A stretch of 64,000 nucleotides of DNA from a bacterium OL-1 (GCA_000752675.2 LM994626.1:738666-802665), one strand, 5' to 3'; positions 17,647 through 27,090 are shown, counted from the stretch's first letter. Translations and numbers: made by a program. Notes: a model not told the origin generated them from the sequence alone.

Positions 17647-18381
17647 CTACGCGCCCATGGCGCCGCCGCAGTACTCGCAGCGCCCGTTCGCATCCGGTAT
17701 CGTCGTCGCGCCGCAGAACGGGCACGTGCGCGCCGTCTTGGGCGCCGCTGCCGCAACGACCTTCTCGCGCTCGCTCTCTCGCAGCTGCGTAAGCGCCTCG
17801 CGAATCTCTCGCGCCTGCCGCTCCGCCTCGCGAAACTCCACGGAGTCGCGCTCCTCGATCCGGTAGTCGTTCACCTTGAACGAAATCGAGTCGTAGTAGG
17901 GCACGTTCACGTGGATGGTCAGGTAGACGTCGTAGTCCACGTCGTAGCGGGGCGGGTTGTAGCTGTGCTCCTCACCCTCCTTGTCCTTCCAGTGAAGCTC
18001 GGTGCGGGTCTCGCGCGTCTCGGTGTCGCATCCCGTGACCTGCGAGAAGTCCAGCACGTCGGGATTCGTGTCGCGCCAGCGCGAGACCGGCGTCACCAGA
18101 AAGCGCCCCGCGTCCTCGTCCAAGAGCACCTTGGTGTCGCAGCCCAACGTGCGCGTGACGTTGAAGGAGGCAACGCGCTCCTTGTTGGCCTCACGCCAGT
18201 CAAGCTGCTCACGTATCTGCTCGACCGTCGAGCGCCGCCTGTCGTTGAAGAACGGCGAGAGCTTCTTGGCGCACTCCTTGCAGAGGTTGCCGTCTTCGAG
18301 CTTGCGATTGCCGAGAAGGCCAATCTCTCCGCCGCAGATGCTGCAGGTCTTCTTCTCGAACATCTTCCCGAACAGCCCCAT
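17647..18381 (-). CDS. DUF4428 zinc-finger protein with C-terminal zinc ribbon
   Basis: A 244-residue protein with two probable zinc sites: an N-terminal treble-clef-like CSICGGEIGLLGNRKL...CKEC (about 11-40), the hallmark of DUF4428, and a C-terminal ribbon CPFCGAT...CEYCGG. The middle is a beta-rich domain followed by a charged helix. GGAGATGTGACG precedes the ATG at 18381. It is 61 bases upstream of the lipoprotein gene. Such proteins often carry a membrane-associated PH-like domain; the exact role is unknown. Confidence 0.8.
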   Translation of the reverse strand: MGLFGKMFEKKTCSICGGEIGLLGNRKLEDGNLCKECAKKLSPFFNDRRRSTVEQIREQLDWREANKERVASFNVTRTLGCDTKVLLDEDAGRFLVTPVSRWRDTNPDVLDFSQVTGCDTETRETRTELHWKDKEGEEHSYNPPRYDVDYDVYLTIHVNVPYYDSISFKVNDYRIEERDSVEFREAERQAREIREALTQLRESEREKVVAAAAPKTARTCPFCGATTIPDANGRCEYCGGAMGA

Positions 18382-18471
18382 CGTCACATCTCCTTTCCCG
18401 CCAGCACGATTGCCCGTTTTCCCAACACCCGTCACCACAGATTGTGCCGCCCGCCCGACGCGCACAGAAGT

Positions 18472-18500
18472 GCCCCGCGGCCCATCCGAGGCCGCGGGGC
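18472..18500. terminator. GC-rich hairpin
   Basis: GCCCCGCGGC and GCCGCGGGGC form a 10-bp perfect stem with a 9-base loop, upstream of the DUF4428 gene and downstream of the response regulator stop on the minus strand. It probably ends the sensor/regulator transcript, though no T-tract follows. Confidence 0.55.
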
Positions 18501-18533
18501 ATGACATGACGTCCAATCGCAGGGCTGTCACAA

Positions 18534-18562
18534 TGAGACAAAGGGACTGTCCCTTTGTCTCA
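18534..18562. repeat. TGAGACAAAGGGA palindrome (family C)
   Basis: A perfect 13-bp inverted repeat with a 3-base centre. The stop codon (TGA) of the minus-strand response regulator is the outer end of the right arm. A related palindrome lies at 53326, also at the end of a minus-strand gene, so the family may serve as 3'-end elements. Confidence 0.75.
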
Positions 18563-19174
18563 CATGCCGGGGACGATGAGGCCGTTCGAGACCGCGTGGA
18601 CGGCCAGGCGCAGGATGTTGTCGTAGCCGGTCTTGGCGAGAATCTCCGAGATGTGCCGCTTGACCGTCCCCTCGCTCAGGTAGAGCTCCGCGGCAATCTC
18701 TCTTCTTGTCTTTGACTCGCAGACCAGGCGGAGAATGTCTATCTCCACGGGCGTCAGCTCCACGCCGTCGGGAATGATGCGCTGCTTGGACAGGGGGAAC
18801 GTCGAGTAGCCCTCCATGGTCGAGCGAATGATGGCGAGTAGTTCGTCGGTCCCCACGTTCTTGTAGACAAAGCTGTCCACGCCCGCCTCGCGCGCTCGCT
18901 CGACAAAGGTGATCTCGGGCAGGCCGGTCATCACCACCACCCGCACACCCGGCAACTGGTCCTTGATGAGGCGTGCCGCCACGATACCGCTCGAGTCGTT
19001 CTCGGTACACACGTCGAGAAGCGCGCAGGTGGCACCAGACCGACGCGTGGCCTCAAGCGCATCGGCTGCGTTGGCGAGAGAGGCAACGACCTCCATGTCC
19101 TGCTGAGCGTTGATGGTGCAGGCAAGCGAGTCGCGAAGCATCGCCTGGTCCTCGACGAGCACGATGCGAATCAT
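18560..19174 (-). CDS. LuxR-family response regulator
   Basis: A 204-residue regulator: receiver domain (VLVEDQAMLRDSL; phospho-Asp in CALLDVCTEND; Lys in FVYKNVG) and LuxR helix-turn-helix (LTPVEIDILRLVCESK...SEGTVKRHISEIL). It overlaps the upstream kinase by 4 bases, forming an operon of two sensors and one regulator. The palindrome upstream of the first sensor (22579-22600) is a candidate target. Confidence 0.92.
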   Translation of the reverse strand: MIRIVLVEDQAMLRDSLACTINAQQDMEVVASLANAADALEATRRSGATCALLDVCTENDSSGIVAARLIKDQLPGVRVVVMTGLPEITFVERAREAGVDSFVYKNVGTDELLAIIRSTMEGYSTFPLSKQRIIPDGVELTPVEIDILRLVCESKTRREIAAELYLSEGTVKRHISEILAKTGYDNILRLAVHAVSNGLIVPGM

Positions 19175-20652
19175 TGGTGGCCCCTCTCGTTCTGGGTTTC
19201 TGGGAGAATCCGTTCGCTCGAATTACCGGGGACGTCACGCGGCGGAAGCGTTACCTCAACGGCAAAGGGCGGCCCAACGCTCACGGAAAACGTAGCGCCC
19301 ACCGCGGTCGCCATCTGGCGCATGCCCGGAATACCCGTCCCTTCAACGATAGCGTCCGGTACACCGCCATCGTTGGTCACAACCAGCGATGCCTCGCCAT
19401 GGCCGCCGCCCCCAAGCCTCACGTCCACGTGAGCTGCCTGGGCGTGCTTGGCAGCATTTGTCACAGCCTCAAGAACAATCTCGGCAAACACGCAGGCAAC
19501 GGCCTCGTCTGCGGGCAGCTCCCCCGTAACGCGAACCTCCACGCCCACAAGCGAGAAGGCGTTGCAGATGGATGCCAGCCCCGCGCTGGCGGCAGGCCGG
19601 CTTGGCTCCGCAAGGTCATCCACAATGCTCGAGAGCAGCCCGGTGACCTTCTCGAGCGTCTGCGGGTCCTCTCGTCCATCCTCGAGGTAGCGGTGGAGAA
19701 TCGAGAGGCGCGAACCCACGGTATCGTGCACGCGAGTCCTCATCCGCATGACGGCCTCTTCCTCGGCAACCCTCTTCACCTGCAGAATCGAGGCTCTCAG
19801 CTCCTCGTTGGCCGCCTCGAGCAGCCTGTTGACGCTCTCGAGGCGCGCGTTGAGCGTTGCCTCCTCGGTCACGTCGAGCGCCATGATGCGCCTGCAGCGC
19901 CTGTTGCGCAGCGCCACCGCGTCGCGAACAAAGAGTCGGACCGTCTGGGGGTCGGTCTCGATAATCAGGCGGTCGTGCGCGGCCTGACGGGCATGGGACT
20001 CGAGACATCCCCACAGCCCGCGGGCATCCGCGAGGTCTGTCGCAAGCCCCAGTGAGGTGAGGCTCCCACGCATGGCGTCGTTCATGAAGAGGACCTCGCC
20101 GCGCTCGCTCACCCACATCACGCCCTCGGGCAGGGCGTCAAGGGCATCCACGATCGAGAGGCGCGACACCGAGGTCTTGCTGTCGTGCAGGTCAAACGCA
20201 AGCGTTGCCGCAACCCGCGCGGCATAGTACGAGGCATCCACAGCCAGCAGTGCCTGGGAGCCCTGCCCCATGGCTCCAATGGCCACCGGTGTGCAGCAGG
20301 CAAGGAGGGCAACCTCGGCAAGCGCGCTCCATCGGTGCAAGCGCACGGCACGGATGCCGCCCATCACCGCAGCGACAGCATTTGCCCAGAGCAACGGCAC
20401 AACCGGCAGGACCACCGGATGCAGCCAGAGAATGAATACTCCCTGGTTCTCCATGGCCGAGTTCGCCACGGCACATGCCAGTACTAGGTGGACGACAAGC
20501 GCCACCTCATAGGCAATCCCCAGTCGTCGCAGGGCAGCGCCACGTTGCATGGTCGTGAAGCACGCATGTATCGTCTGACCAGCAGAGAGCAGGTAGAAGA
20601 GCACGCAGATAAGCATCAGGGCAGAGGAGCGCATTGCGTAGAGATGGCTCAT
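19171..20652 (-). CDS. Membrane sensor histidine kinase
   Basis: A 493-residue kinase: about six to seven N-terminal membrane helices (to about residue 180), a PAS-like segment (DALPEGVMWVSERGEVLFMNDAM), a coiled coil, the phospho-acceptor region RVHDTVGSRLSILHRYL and an ATPase domain with LEAVTNAAKHA and GTGIPGMRQM. ATG at 20652 overlaps the stop of the upstream sensor (ATGA), fixing the start. It pairs with the LuxR-type regulator downstream. Confidence 0.9.
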   Translation of the reverse strand: MSHLYAMRSSALMLICVLFYLLSAGQTIHACFTTMQRGAALRRLGIAYEVALVVHLVLACAVANSAMENQGVFILWLHPVVLPVVPLLWANAVAAVMGGIRAVRLHRWSALAEVALLACCTPVAIGAMGQGSQALLAVDASYYAARVAATLAFDLHDSKTSVSRLSIVDALDALPEGVMWVSERGEVLFMNDAMRGSLTSLGLATDLADARGLWGCLESHARQAAHDRLIIETDPQTVRLFVRDAVALRNRRCRRIMALDVTEEATLNARLESVNRLLEAANEELRASILQVKRVAEEEAVMRMRTRVHDTVGSRLSILHRYLEDGREDPQTLEKVTGLLSSIVDDLAEPSRPAASAGLASICNAFSLVGVEVRVTGELPADEAVACVFAEIVLEAVTNAAKHAQAAHVDVRLGGGGHGEASLVVTNDGGVPDAIVEGTGIPGMRQMATAVGATFSVSVGPPFAVEVTLPPRDVPGNSSERILPETQNERGHQ

Positions 20653-22531
20653 GGCGCCCCACCGCCCGACTGCATGGCATCTGGCACGCACATGCGAACG
20701 GCAACGTTGAGCGACGTGGGAGACGCCTCCAAAGAGAGGCTGCCGCCCGTCTGCGCGGAGAGGTTTTCTCGCAGGTTCTCGACAGCCGCCTCCAGACGCT
20801 CGGGCAGCACCTCCGCAACCTCAAGCGCCGCACGCATCTGGACGCCCGTCTTGTTCCCGCTCACAAAGAGCATGAGGATTGGCTCGGTCGCAAAGAGCGC
20901 AACAGACGCCACGTCGTACAGGCAGTCGTAGAGCACGCTCACCACGCAGGCCGGCAGAACTCCCTCCACGCTCACCACCGCTGCACAGTCGACGCCAATG
21001 GAGCGCAGGTCAGAGGCCGTCTCGTTAAACACGAGCTGCGGCGGTCACGGTCGAACTCGGGATTGCTCTCCTCGGAGAGAACAAGGGCGCCCTTGCGCTT
21101 GCAGTAGGCAACCAGCAGCTTGACCTCCGTCAAGATGTCGCGGCGCTCCGCTCGCTCGCGCGGGCTGTCCCCGCGCGGAAGCACGGAGAGCAGCTCACCC
21201 ATGCGCTCGACCTTGTCCGCGATGGATGCCTCGATGCTGCGGAGCAGACGGTCCTCGCTCTCGAGTCGCCACAGCTCGCGCCGGACGGCACCCTCGTGTT
21301 GCAGGACGCCATTGCTTCTCCGCAGGCGCTCCTGTCGCTCCGTGAGCATGCGGCGCTGCTCGTCCAGGATGGTCACGTCCTCGGCGAGAAGTGCCGCGCC
21401 TCCGCTCACCCCGTAGGCCTTGAAGAGCGCATGCGGAATTACCGACGTCCTAAACCTGGTGACTCTTCCCCTGGCCGGCGATCGCGCCGCGTCGCGCGCA
21501 AGGTCGAGCACGGCGGCGGGCAGCGCGTCAGCTACGTCTGTGGCAAAGGCAATCGAGCCGTCCCGCTCCAAGACCTTGAGGTCAAGCGGCAGACGCGAGA
21601 AGGCCTCGTTATACCAGGCATACGAGGGCAGCAGGCCAAAGTCCAACGCAAGCTCCAGAAGAGCCACCACTACCAGGCAATAGTTGAGCGAGAAGTTTGT
21701 CGTGAACGCAAACTCGCGACGGAGCGCGTACAGGATGGCGTATGTGGCAAAAGATACCGCCGCAATGATGAGAAGGCCAATGACACCGTGCAGCCTCCGG
21801 CGCGAGGTGGCAAAGAGAAAGCCAAAGAAGGCCAGGTACTCGGCTATGTAGATGACAACTGCAAGCCGGTAGCCCCAGTTGTAGGCATAGGAGTTCTGCC
21901 AGTCTGGCGCAGAGATGTCAAACGAGAAGACCTGGAAATGCGTGCCGTTGGTGAGAACAAGCACGATGAGCGCAGCGTCAACCGCCACAAGCACGCGGCG
22001 CATGGCAACAGCCCATGGCTTGGCATCGAGCCCCGACGCGCGGACGGCACACAGCAGGCAGAGCGTGGGAATGAGCGTCATGGGAACGTAGTAGAGGTAC
22101 CACAGGAACGCGATGAGCCGCTGGTTTTCTATGGGATAGCGATACTTGACGAGCACGTCGAGCATCCAGAGGCCAACGAGCAGCGCCACGCCCTTAAGAC
22201 AGTGGCGCACCCGGGCATCCGAGCAGCGAATATGAACCGAGAAACCCCAGATGGCGGCAGCCGGGGCCACAAGGATCATGAGACCAGAGCTGGACGAGGA
22301 CACCACGCTAAAGGTGCTCGGCGGGAAGACGGAAAGGCCAAGCGACATGAATTGGGTACCCGGCATGGGAGGCGGCGTGCCACCAAACGCCTGCAGCGCG
22401 AGAAGGACAAGGCACAGCGCGGCACCACCGGCACACGAACCGGCAAGAACCCTGCGCCCAAACGTGTCATCCGACCGGCTCAAGCGAGCAGCCCCTCTCG
22501 GCAGTGCCCCAAGGCATTCCCTGCAACCCAT
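20649..22531 (-). pseudogene. Seven-helix membrane sensor (pseudo-kinase) interrupted by a frameshift
   Basis: The first frame (from 22531 or an upstream alternative) encodes about seven membrane helices, a PAS-like segment (LPLDLKVLERDGSIAFATDV) and a long coiled coil ending NPEFDRDR near 21043. The frame then runs into unrelated sequence and stops at 20972, while an overlapping frame (QLVFNETASDLRS...) continues to 20649 with a degenerate ATPase-like domain and couples by ATGA to the next kinase. A shift back by one base (equal to one missing base) at about 21039-21045 restores a protein of roughly 645 residues. No phospho-acceptor His is evident (ESEDRLLRSIE). The start has no clear ribosome site. 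A sequencing error cannot be excluded. Confidence 0.7.
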
Positions 22532-22578
22532 TCTAACGTTGGTATGCATACCGAATTTGGTCGTGAGGCCAAGCTTCG

Positions 22579-22600
22579 CCGAACGTTTTGGGACGTTCGG
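22579..22600. promoter_or_regulatory. Palindrome CCGAACGT-6-ACGTTCGG, candidate operator
   Basis: A perfect 8-bp inverted repeat in the divergent region between the sensor operon and the SPFH gene. The right arm and its continuation TAATTCC recur at 3493 upstream of the MalT-like regulator. Placement suggests a binding site for the LuxR-type regulator of the sensor operon. Confidence 0.5.
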
Positions 22601-22667
22601 TAATTCCATCGGAGCCGGGCGCACGTCACGCTGTGGCCACGGCAACGCACGGACAAAGGAGTGAGCC

Positions 22668-23921
22668 ATGGGACTTCTGAGGGCAGGCATGGGTGCCGTG
22701 GGCGGCGTTCTCGCCGACTCCTGGCGCGAATACTTCTACTGCAACTCGCTTGACGCAAACACACTCGTGGCAAAGGGGCACAAGCGAACGTCGGCGCAGG
22801 GCCGCTCGTCCAACACGCTTGGCGAGGACAACATCATCTCAGACGGATCCGTCATCGCCGTGAACGAGGGCCAGTACATGATCATCGTCGAGCAGGGCGC
22901 CGTGGTCGAAGCATGTGGCGAGCCGGGTGAGTTCGTGTTCGACAGCTCAACGGAACCGAGCCTCTTCTTTGGCGAGGGCGGCTCGTTGGGCGAGCGGATA
23001 AGGGCGTCCTTCGAGCGCGTGGGGACGCGCTTCTCGTTTGGCGGTGACACGGGCAAGGACCAGCGCGTCTACTTCTTCAACGCCAAGGAGATTGTGGGCA
23101 ACAAGTACGGGACGGCGGCGCCGGTGCCCTTCCGCGTGGTCGACAACAACATTGGACTGGACGTGGACATCTCCGTGCGCTGCAACGGCGAGTACTCGTA
23201 CCGGATTGTCGACCCGCTCATGTTCTACAAGAACGTGTGCGGCAACGTCGAGCAGCCCTACACGCGAGACAAAATAGACTCGCAGCTCAAGAGCGAGCTG
23301 CTCACGGCACTGCAGCCGGCATTTGCGCGCATCTCGGCAATGGGTGTGCGGTACTCGGCGGTGCCCGCGCACACCAAGGAGCTGGCGCAGGCGCTGAACG
23401 AGGAGCTCTCCCAATCCTGGGGGCAGATGCGCGGCATAGAGGTGGCGGCCTTTGGCGTGAACTCCATCGTTGCCTCCCCCGAGGACGAGGCCATGATCAA
23501 GGAGCTGCAGAAGGCGGCCGTCATGCGCGATCCCACGATGGCGGCGGCAAACCTTGCCGCGTCGCAGGCAGACGCCATGCGCATGGCAGCCTCCAACAGC
23601 GCGGGAGCGGCCGTGGGGTTCATGGGCATGGGGATGGCAAACGCCATGGGCGGCGGTGTCAACATGCAGGGGCTTTACGGCATGGGCTCCGGAGGCGGTG
23701 CGCCAGCCAGGGGTGGTGCGGCACCGGCTGCGGGCGCGACGGCGGCACCGGCTGCGGCGCCCGGCACCTGGACCTGCTCGTGCGGCGCCCAAAACACCGG
23801 GCGCTTCTGCGGCAACTGCGGAAGCCCAAAGCCTCAGCCCGCGGACGGGCCGTGGACCTGCTCGTGCGGCACGCAGAACACGGGACGGTTCTGCGGCAAC
23901 TGCGGAAGCCCGCGCCCGTAG
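22668..23921 (+). CDS. SPFH-domain protein (YdjI/virion-core-like) with two C-terminal zinc ribbons
   Basis: A 417-residue protein. Residues 1-270 form an SPFH/band-7-like domain of the YdjI group (DGSVIAVNEGQYMIIVEQG; VRCNGEYSYRIVDP). A Met/Ala/Gly-rich linker leads to two nearly identical zinc ribbons (WTCSCG.QNTGRFCGNCGSP) at about 365-387 and 394-416. Family members assemble at the membrane with DUF4428 or PspA-like partners in envelope-stress responses. AAAGGAG precedes the ATG at 22668. The tandem ribbon duplication is unusual. Confidence 0.85.
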   Translation: MGLLRAGMGAVGGVLADSWREYFYCNSLDANTLVAKGHKRTSAQGRSSNTLGEDNIISDGSVIAVNEGQYMIIVEQGAVVEACGEPGEFVFDSSTEPSLFFGEGGSLGERIRASFERVGTRFSFGGDTGKDQRVYFFNAKEIVGNKYGTAAPVPFRVVDNNIGLDVDISVRCNGEYSYRIVDPLMFYKNVCGNVEQPYTRDKIDSQLKSELLTALQPAFARISAMGVRYSAVPAHTKELAQALNEELSQSWGQMRGIEVAAFGVNSIVASPEDEAMIKELQKAAVMRDPTMAAANLAASQADAMRMAASNSAGAAVGFMGMGMANAMGGGVNMQGLYGMGSGGGAPARGGAAPAAGATAAPAAAPGTWTCSCGAQNTGRFCGNCGSPKPQPADGPWTCSCGTQNTGRFCGNCGSPRP

Positions 23922-23940
23922 GCGGCTCTCGGGACGATTG

Positions 23941-24030
23941 CCGCAAGAATGTGCCCCCCGACGAGTGCGTGCCGCCGGAGGGCCTCATGTGTTGCAAATC
24001 GCATCAAAGCGGCCTCTCCGGAGACAAGAA
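23941..24030. repeat. Family A repeat, copy 1
   Basis: About 90 bases, nearly identical to 28179-28269 (a handful of mismatches), starting 20 bases after the SPFH stop. It contains GTTGCAAATCGCATCAA and CTCTCCGGAGACA. In this copy the second half of the hairpin present in copy 2 is missing. Confidence 0.85.
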
Positions 24031-24090
24031 GCGCGGGCCCGCCCAAGGCGAGCCCGCGCAAAAGGCCGCGGATGCAGGAGCGGTGTCTTG

Positions 24091-25485
24091 CTACTCCTCC
24101 TCGGGAGTGTGGTTGATAACCGGGCTCTTGGTCTTGATGAAGTTGGGGATGAAGGCCACAACGAGCAGGATGGCGAGAATAACGTAGACGCCGGTGGGGC
24201 CGAAGGCGGCAGCGGTGCGGCCGAGGGTGATGCCGATTACGCCAAAGTCAAAGTCGCCGAAGGTGGTGTTCTGGAAGCCAAAGACGCTCAGAACGGGGAG
24301 CAGCAGGGCCGGCGCAAAGGTGATGAGCAGACCGTTGACGAAGGCGCCAAGCGCTGCGCCCTTGCGGCCGCCGGTCGCATTGCCAAAGATACCAGCGGTA
24401 GCGCCGCAGAAGAAGTGGGGAACCATGCCGGGAATGATGAAGACGCCCATGGTGGCACCCACGATGAACATGCCAACCACACCGCCAATGAAGGAGGCAA
24501 CAAAGCCGAGGATAACGGCCGTGGGGGCATACGGGAAGAACACGGCGCAGTCGACGGCGGGAATGGCACCGGGGATGAGCTTGTTCGAGATGCCCTGGAA
24601 GGCGGGAACGAGGTCAGCAAGGATCATACGAACGCCGTTGTAGACGATAGTGACGCCAACGGCGAAGGACAGCGCGCAGGTCAGAGCATAGACGATGAAG
24701 TTATCGCCACCAGCAAGCTCGTCGACCACGGAGGGATCGGCAACCCAAGCGACAATGCCGGTGAGCAGGTAGAAGAACGCCATGGTCAGGCCAGTGGAGA
24801 TGGTGGTGTCGCGCAGGAAGGACAGGCTCTCGGGAACCTCGATCTTCTCGGTGCTGTTCTCCTCAGCATCCTTCTTGAAGATGCTGCCCACCGCAGCGGA
24901 GATGTAGTACGCGAGGGAGCCAAAGTGGCCCATGGCGATCTCGTCGCCCTCGGTGACCTTCTCGGTGAAGTGCTGGCCAACTGCGGGAAGCATGGCGCTC
25001 ACAAGGCCGAGGAACAGGCCGCCCGTGATGACCAGGGGGACATCGGTGAAGCCGGAAGCCTGGAGCACGGCGGAGAGCAGGCAGGCCATGAAGAGGCTGT
25101 GGTGACCGGTGAGGAAGATGTACTTGAACTTGGTGAAGCGGGCAATCAGGATGTTGACCACGTAACCGAGAATCAGGATGACCATGGTCTGGACGCCAAG
25201 AACCGTCTGTGCCATGGAGACGATGACCTCGTTGTTGGGGACAACGCCCTGGATGTGGAAACCGGTCTCGATGAAGGTGCCAAGAGGGGCAAGGTTGGTC
25301 TGGATGAGGCCGGCGCCCGCAGAGAGCATAAGGTAGCCAAGGATTGGCTTAAGGGTGCCGGTCATAATCTTGTGGGCGGGACGCTTGAGTGCCACAAGGC
25401 CCACAAACGAGAACAGACCCATGATCCACGCCGGCTTGGTGAGAATAGACTCAAAGAACTTGAGTACAACGAGAAGTGCGTCCAT
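24091..25485 (-). CDS. ulaA: PTS ascorbate-type transporter subunit IIC
   Basis: A 464-residue membrane permease of the EIIC-GAT superfamily with about 11 helices. Motifs shared with UlaA/SgaT: LTGHHSLFMACL and ISNKLIPGAIPAVDC. It carries L-ascorbate or a related sugar acid across the membrane as it is phosphorylated. ATG at 25485 is preferred because AAGGAG is 6 bases upstream; an ATG at 25491 directly abuts that site. It is last in an operon with IIB, IIA and a transaldolase. The substrate is inferred from family only, since no ascorbate-6-phosphate lactonase is present. Confidence 0.87.
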   Translation of the reverse strand: MDALLVVLKFFESILTKPAWIMGLFSFVGLVALKRPAHKIMTGTLKPILGYLMLSAGAGLIQTNLAPLGTFIETGFHIQGVVPNNEVIVSMAQTVLGVQTMVILILGYVVNILIARFTKFKYIFLTGHHSLFMACLLSAVLQASGFTDVPLVITGGLFLGLVSAMLPAVGQHFTEKVTEGDEIAMGHFGSLAYYISAAVGSIFKKDAEENSTEKIEVPESLSFLRDTTISTGLTMAFFYLLTGIVAWVADPSVVDELAGGDNFIVYALTCALSFAVGVTIVYNGVRMILADLVPAFQGISNKLIPGAIPAVDCAVFFPYAPTAVILGFVASFIGGVVGMFIVGATMGVFIIPGMVPHFFCGATAGIFGNATGGRKGAALGAFVNGLLITFAPALLLPVLSVFGFQNTTFGDFDFGVIGITLGRTAAAFGPTGVYVILAILLVVAFIPNFIKTKSPVINHTPEEE

Positions 25486-25548
25486 ATACATCTCCTTCGA
25501 TTAGTAACTGCTCACGCCCGGGTGCTGCTCCCAGGCGCAACGTCATCG

Positions 25549-25827
25549 CTACTGGGCCTTTGCCGCTGCGGCCTTGATTGCCTCGAGGGCGTCCTCGCGG
25601 ATCTTCTTCTTGTTCACGTAGCTGCGAACAATGACGATGTTGCCGTGAAGCTCGGGCGCAAGCTCCTTGACCGTGATGAAGAGATCCGGGTTGGAGGAGG
25701 AGGCGCCGTTCAGGTCCATGGACTCAACGTCGGCGGCTATACCCTCCTCGTCGCAAATCTCCTGCACCTTGCCGGCGAGCATCAGGCTCGAGCCGATGCC
25801 ATTGCCGCAAACCGTAATGATGTGCAT
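25549..25827 (-). CDS. ulaB: PTS ascorbate-type subunit IIB
   Basis: A 92-residue cytoplasmic phosphocarrier. The active-site cysteine is in the P-loop VCGNGIGSSLML at the N-terminus, as in UlaB. AAGGAAG precedes the ATG at 25827; the longer frame lacks a ribosome site. It passes phosphate from UlaC to the incoming sugar. Confidence 0.88.
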   Translation of the reverse strand: MHIITVCGNGIGSSLMLAGKVQEICDEEGIAADVESMDLNGASSSNPDLFITVKELAPELHGNIVIVRSYVNKKKIREDALEAIKAAAAKAQ

Positions 25828-25926
25828 GCTTCTTCCTTTCATATTCAGCCCGCATTCGCGCGGGCGCCATTCCAAGCGTCTGACGTTGGTGCAGCCCCTT
25901 GAGGCCGTCCTTATCAGCAGCCAGCC

Positions 25927-26376
25927 CTACTTGAAGAACGAGTCCATCGTGGCAATGACGTCTTCCGGCGTCGCACACACCGCGAGCTTTGGGATGGCAT
26001 CCTCGTCATCAAAGATCTTTGCCAGCTCGGCAAGACAATCGAGGTGCTCTCGTGGATTGGGGGCGCAGATGCCGATAAGCACGCTCACCGGGTCATACTC
26101 GTCGTGGCCAAACCTCACGGGCTCGTCAAGGGTGAGGATGCAGATGCCCTCCTCGGAGACGTTTCCATTGGACTGGGCGTGGGGCATTGCCACGCCCTCC
26201 TCAAGCACTACGTACGGCCCGAACTTCTCGATGGAGGAAACCATCGACTCGGTGTAGGTGTGGTCGCACTTCCCGGCGGCCTCCAGCAGAGCTCCCGCCT
26301 TGATCACCGCGTCACGCCAGTCCGTCGCGTGAACATGGCAGCGAATCACCTGAGGGGTAAGCAGGTCCTTCAGCAT
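25927..26376 (-). CDS. ulaC: PTS ascorbate/mannitol-type subunit IIA
   Basis: A 149-residue phosphocarrier. The phosphorylated histidine lies in GVAMPHAQSNGNV, and the preceding Glu-rich VVLEEGVAMPH is the family signature. It takes phosphate from HPr and passes it to UlaB. ATG at 26376 has GGTGG five bases upstream and lies 9 bases after the transaldolase stop, so the two genes are co-transcribed. Confidence 0.88.
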   Translation of the reverse strand: MLKDLLTPQVIRCHVHATDWRDAVIKAGALLEAAGKCDHTYTESMVSSIEKFGPYVVLEEGVAMPHAQSNGNVSEEGICILTLDEPVRFGHDEYDPVSVLIGICAPNPREHLDCLAELAKIFDDEDAIPKLAVCATPEDVIATMDSFFK

Positions 26377-26385
26377 CCCAACCAC

Positions 26386-27090
26386 CTACGGCAGGATGTG
26401 GAAGCCCAGCGCCTGGGCGTCCTTGTTGAATCCGCGCACGGTGTCGAGCGAATACTCGAAGAGGTCCTTGCCCACGTTCTTGCGCTTGGCGAGGATGGAG
26501 TTCTGCACGGTGATGATCTGGCAGCCCACCGACTCGGCCTGGAAGATGTTGAGCAGCTCGCGCGTGCTAGCCCAGAGGATCTCGCACTGGGGCTTAGGAG
26601 CGGCGAGCTTCACGGCATCCGCAACCACCGGCAGGGGGTCGACGCCGGTGTCCGCGATGCGGCCGGCAAAGATTGAGATGATCGACGGCACCTCGGGGGA
26701 CACGGCATCGATGAAGTCAGCAATCTGCTCGTTAGTGAAGAGGGTCGTGACGTTGATCTTGATGCCGTCATGCGAGAGCTTGCGCACCAGGTCCTTGGTG
26801 GACTCGCCCTTGGTGTTGAGCGCGGGGATCTTCACGTAGACGTTCTCGGCCCACGTCGCAATCTCGCGCGCCTCGGCCTCCATGCCCTCAAAGTCATCAG
26901 CAAAGACCTCGAACGAGACCGGCAGGTCCTTGATCTGGGCGAGAACCTCCTTTGCGAAGGCACGGTAGTCCGTGACCCCACCCTGCTTCATGAGCGATGG
27001 GTTGGTGGTGAACCCCTGGACGTTCCCCTCGCGGTACATGTCGAGCATGCCCTCGATGTTGGCGCCATCTGCAAATACCTTGATGCTCAT
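26386..27090 (-). CDS. Transaldolase-family protein
   Basis: A 234-residue TIM-barrel enzyme of the short transaldolase/fructose-6-phosphate aldolase group. The Schiff-base lysine is in VYVKIPALN; other family motifs are GFTTNPSLM at the N-terminus and SIFAGRIADTGVDP. GGAGG precedes the ATG at 27090. As first gene of the PTS operon it probably processes the phosphorylated sugar into central metabolism, though the exact reaction is unknown. Confidence 0.85.
   Translation of the reverse strand: MSIKVFADGANIEGMLDMYREGNVQGFTTNPSLMKQGGVTDYRAFAKEVLAQIKDLPVSFEVFADDFEGMEAEAREIATWAENVYVKIPALNTKGESTKDLVRKLSHDGIKINVTTLFTNEQIADFIDAVSPEVPSIISIFAGRIADTGVDPLPVVADAVKLAAPKPQCEILWASTRELLNIFQAESVGCQIITVQNSILAKRKNVGKDLFEYSLDTVRGFNKDAQALGFHILP

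Noticed and set aside
21296-22603. 435-residue + strand frame opposite the sensor gene
   Set aside because: Lacks domains; Arg/Lys/Glu-rich shadow.
23554-25902. 782-residue + strand frame across SPFH end and ulaA
   Set aside because: Crosses a terminator region and three real genes; composition typical of an antisense shadow.
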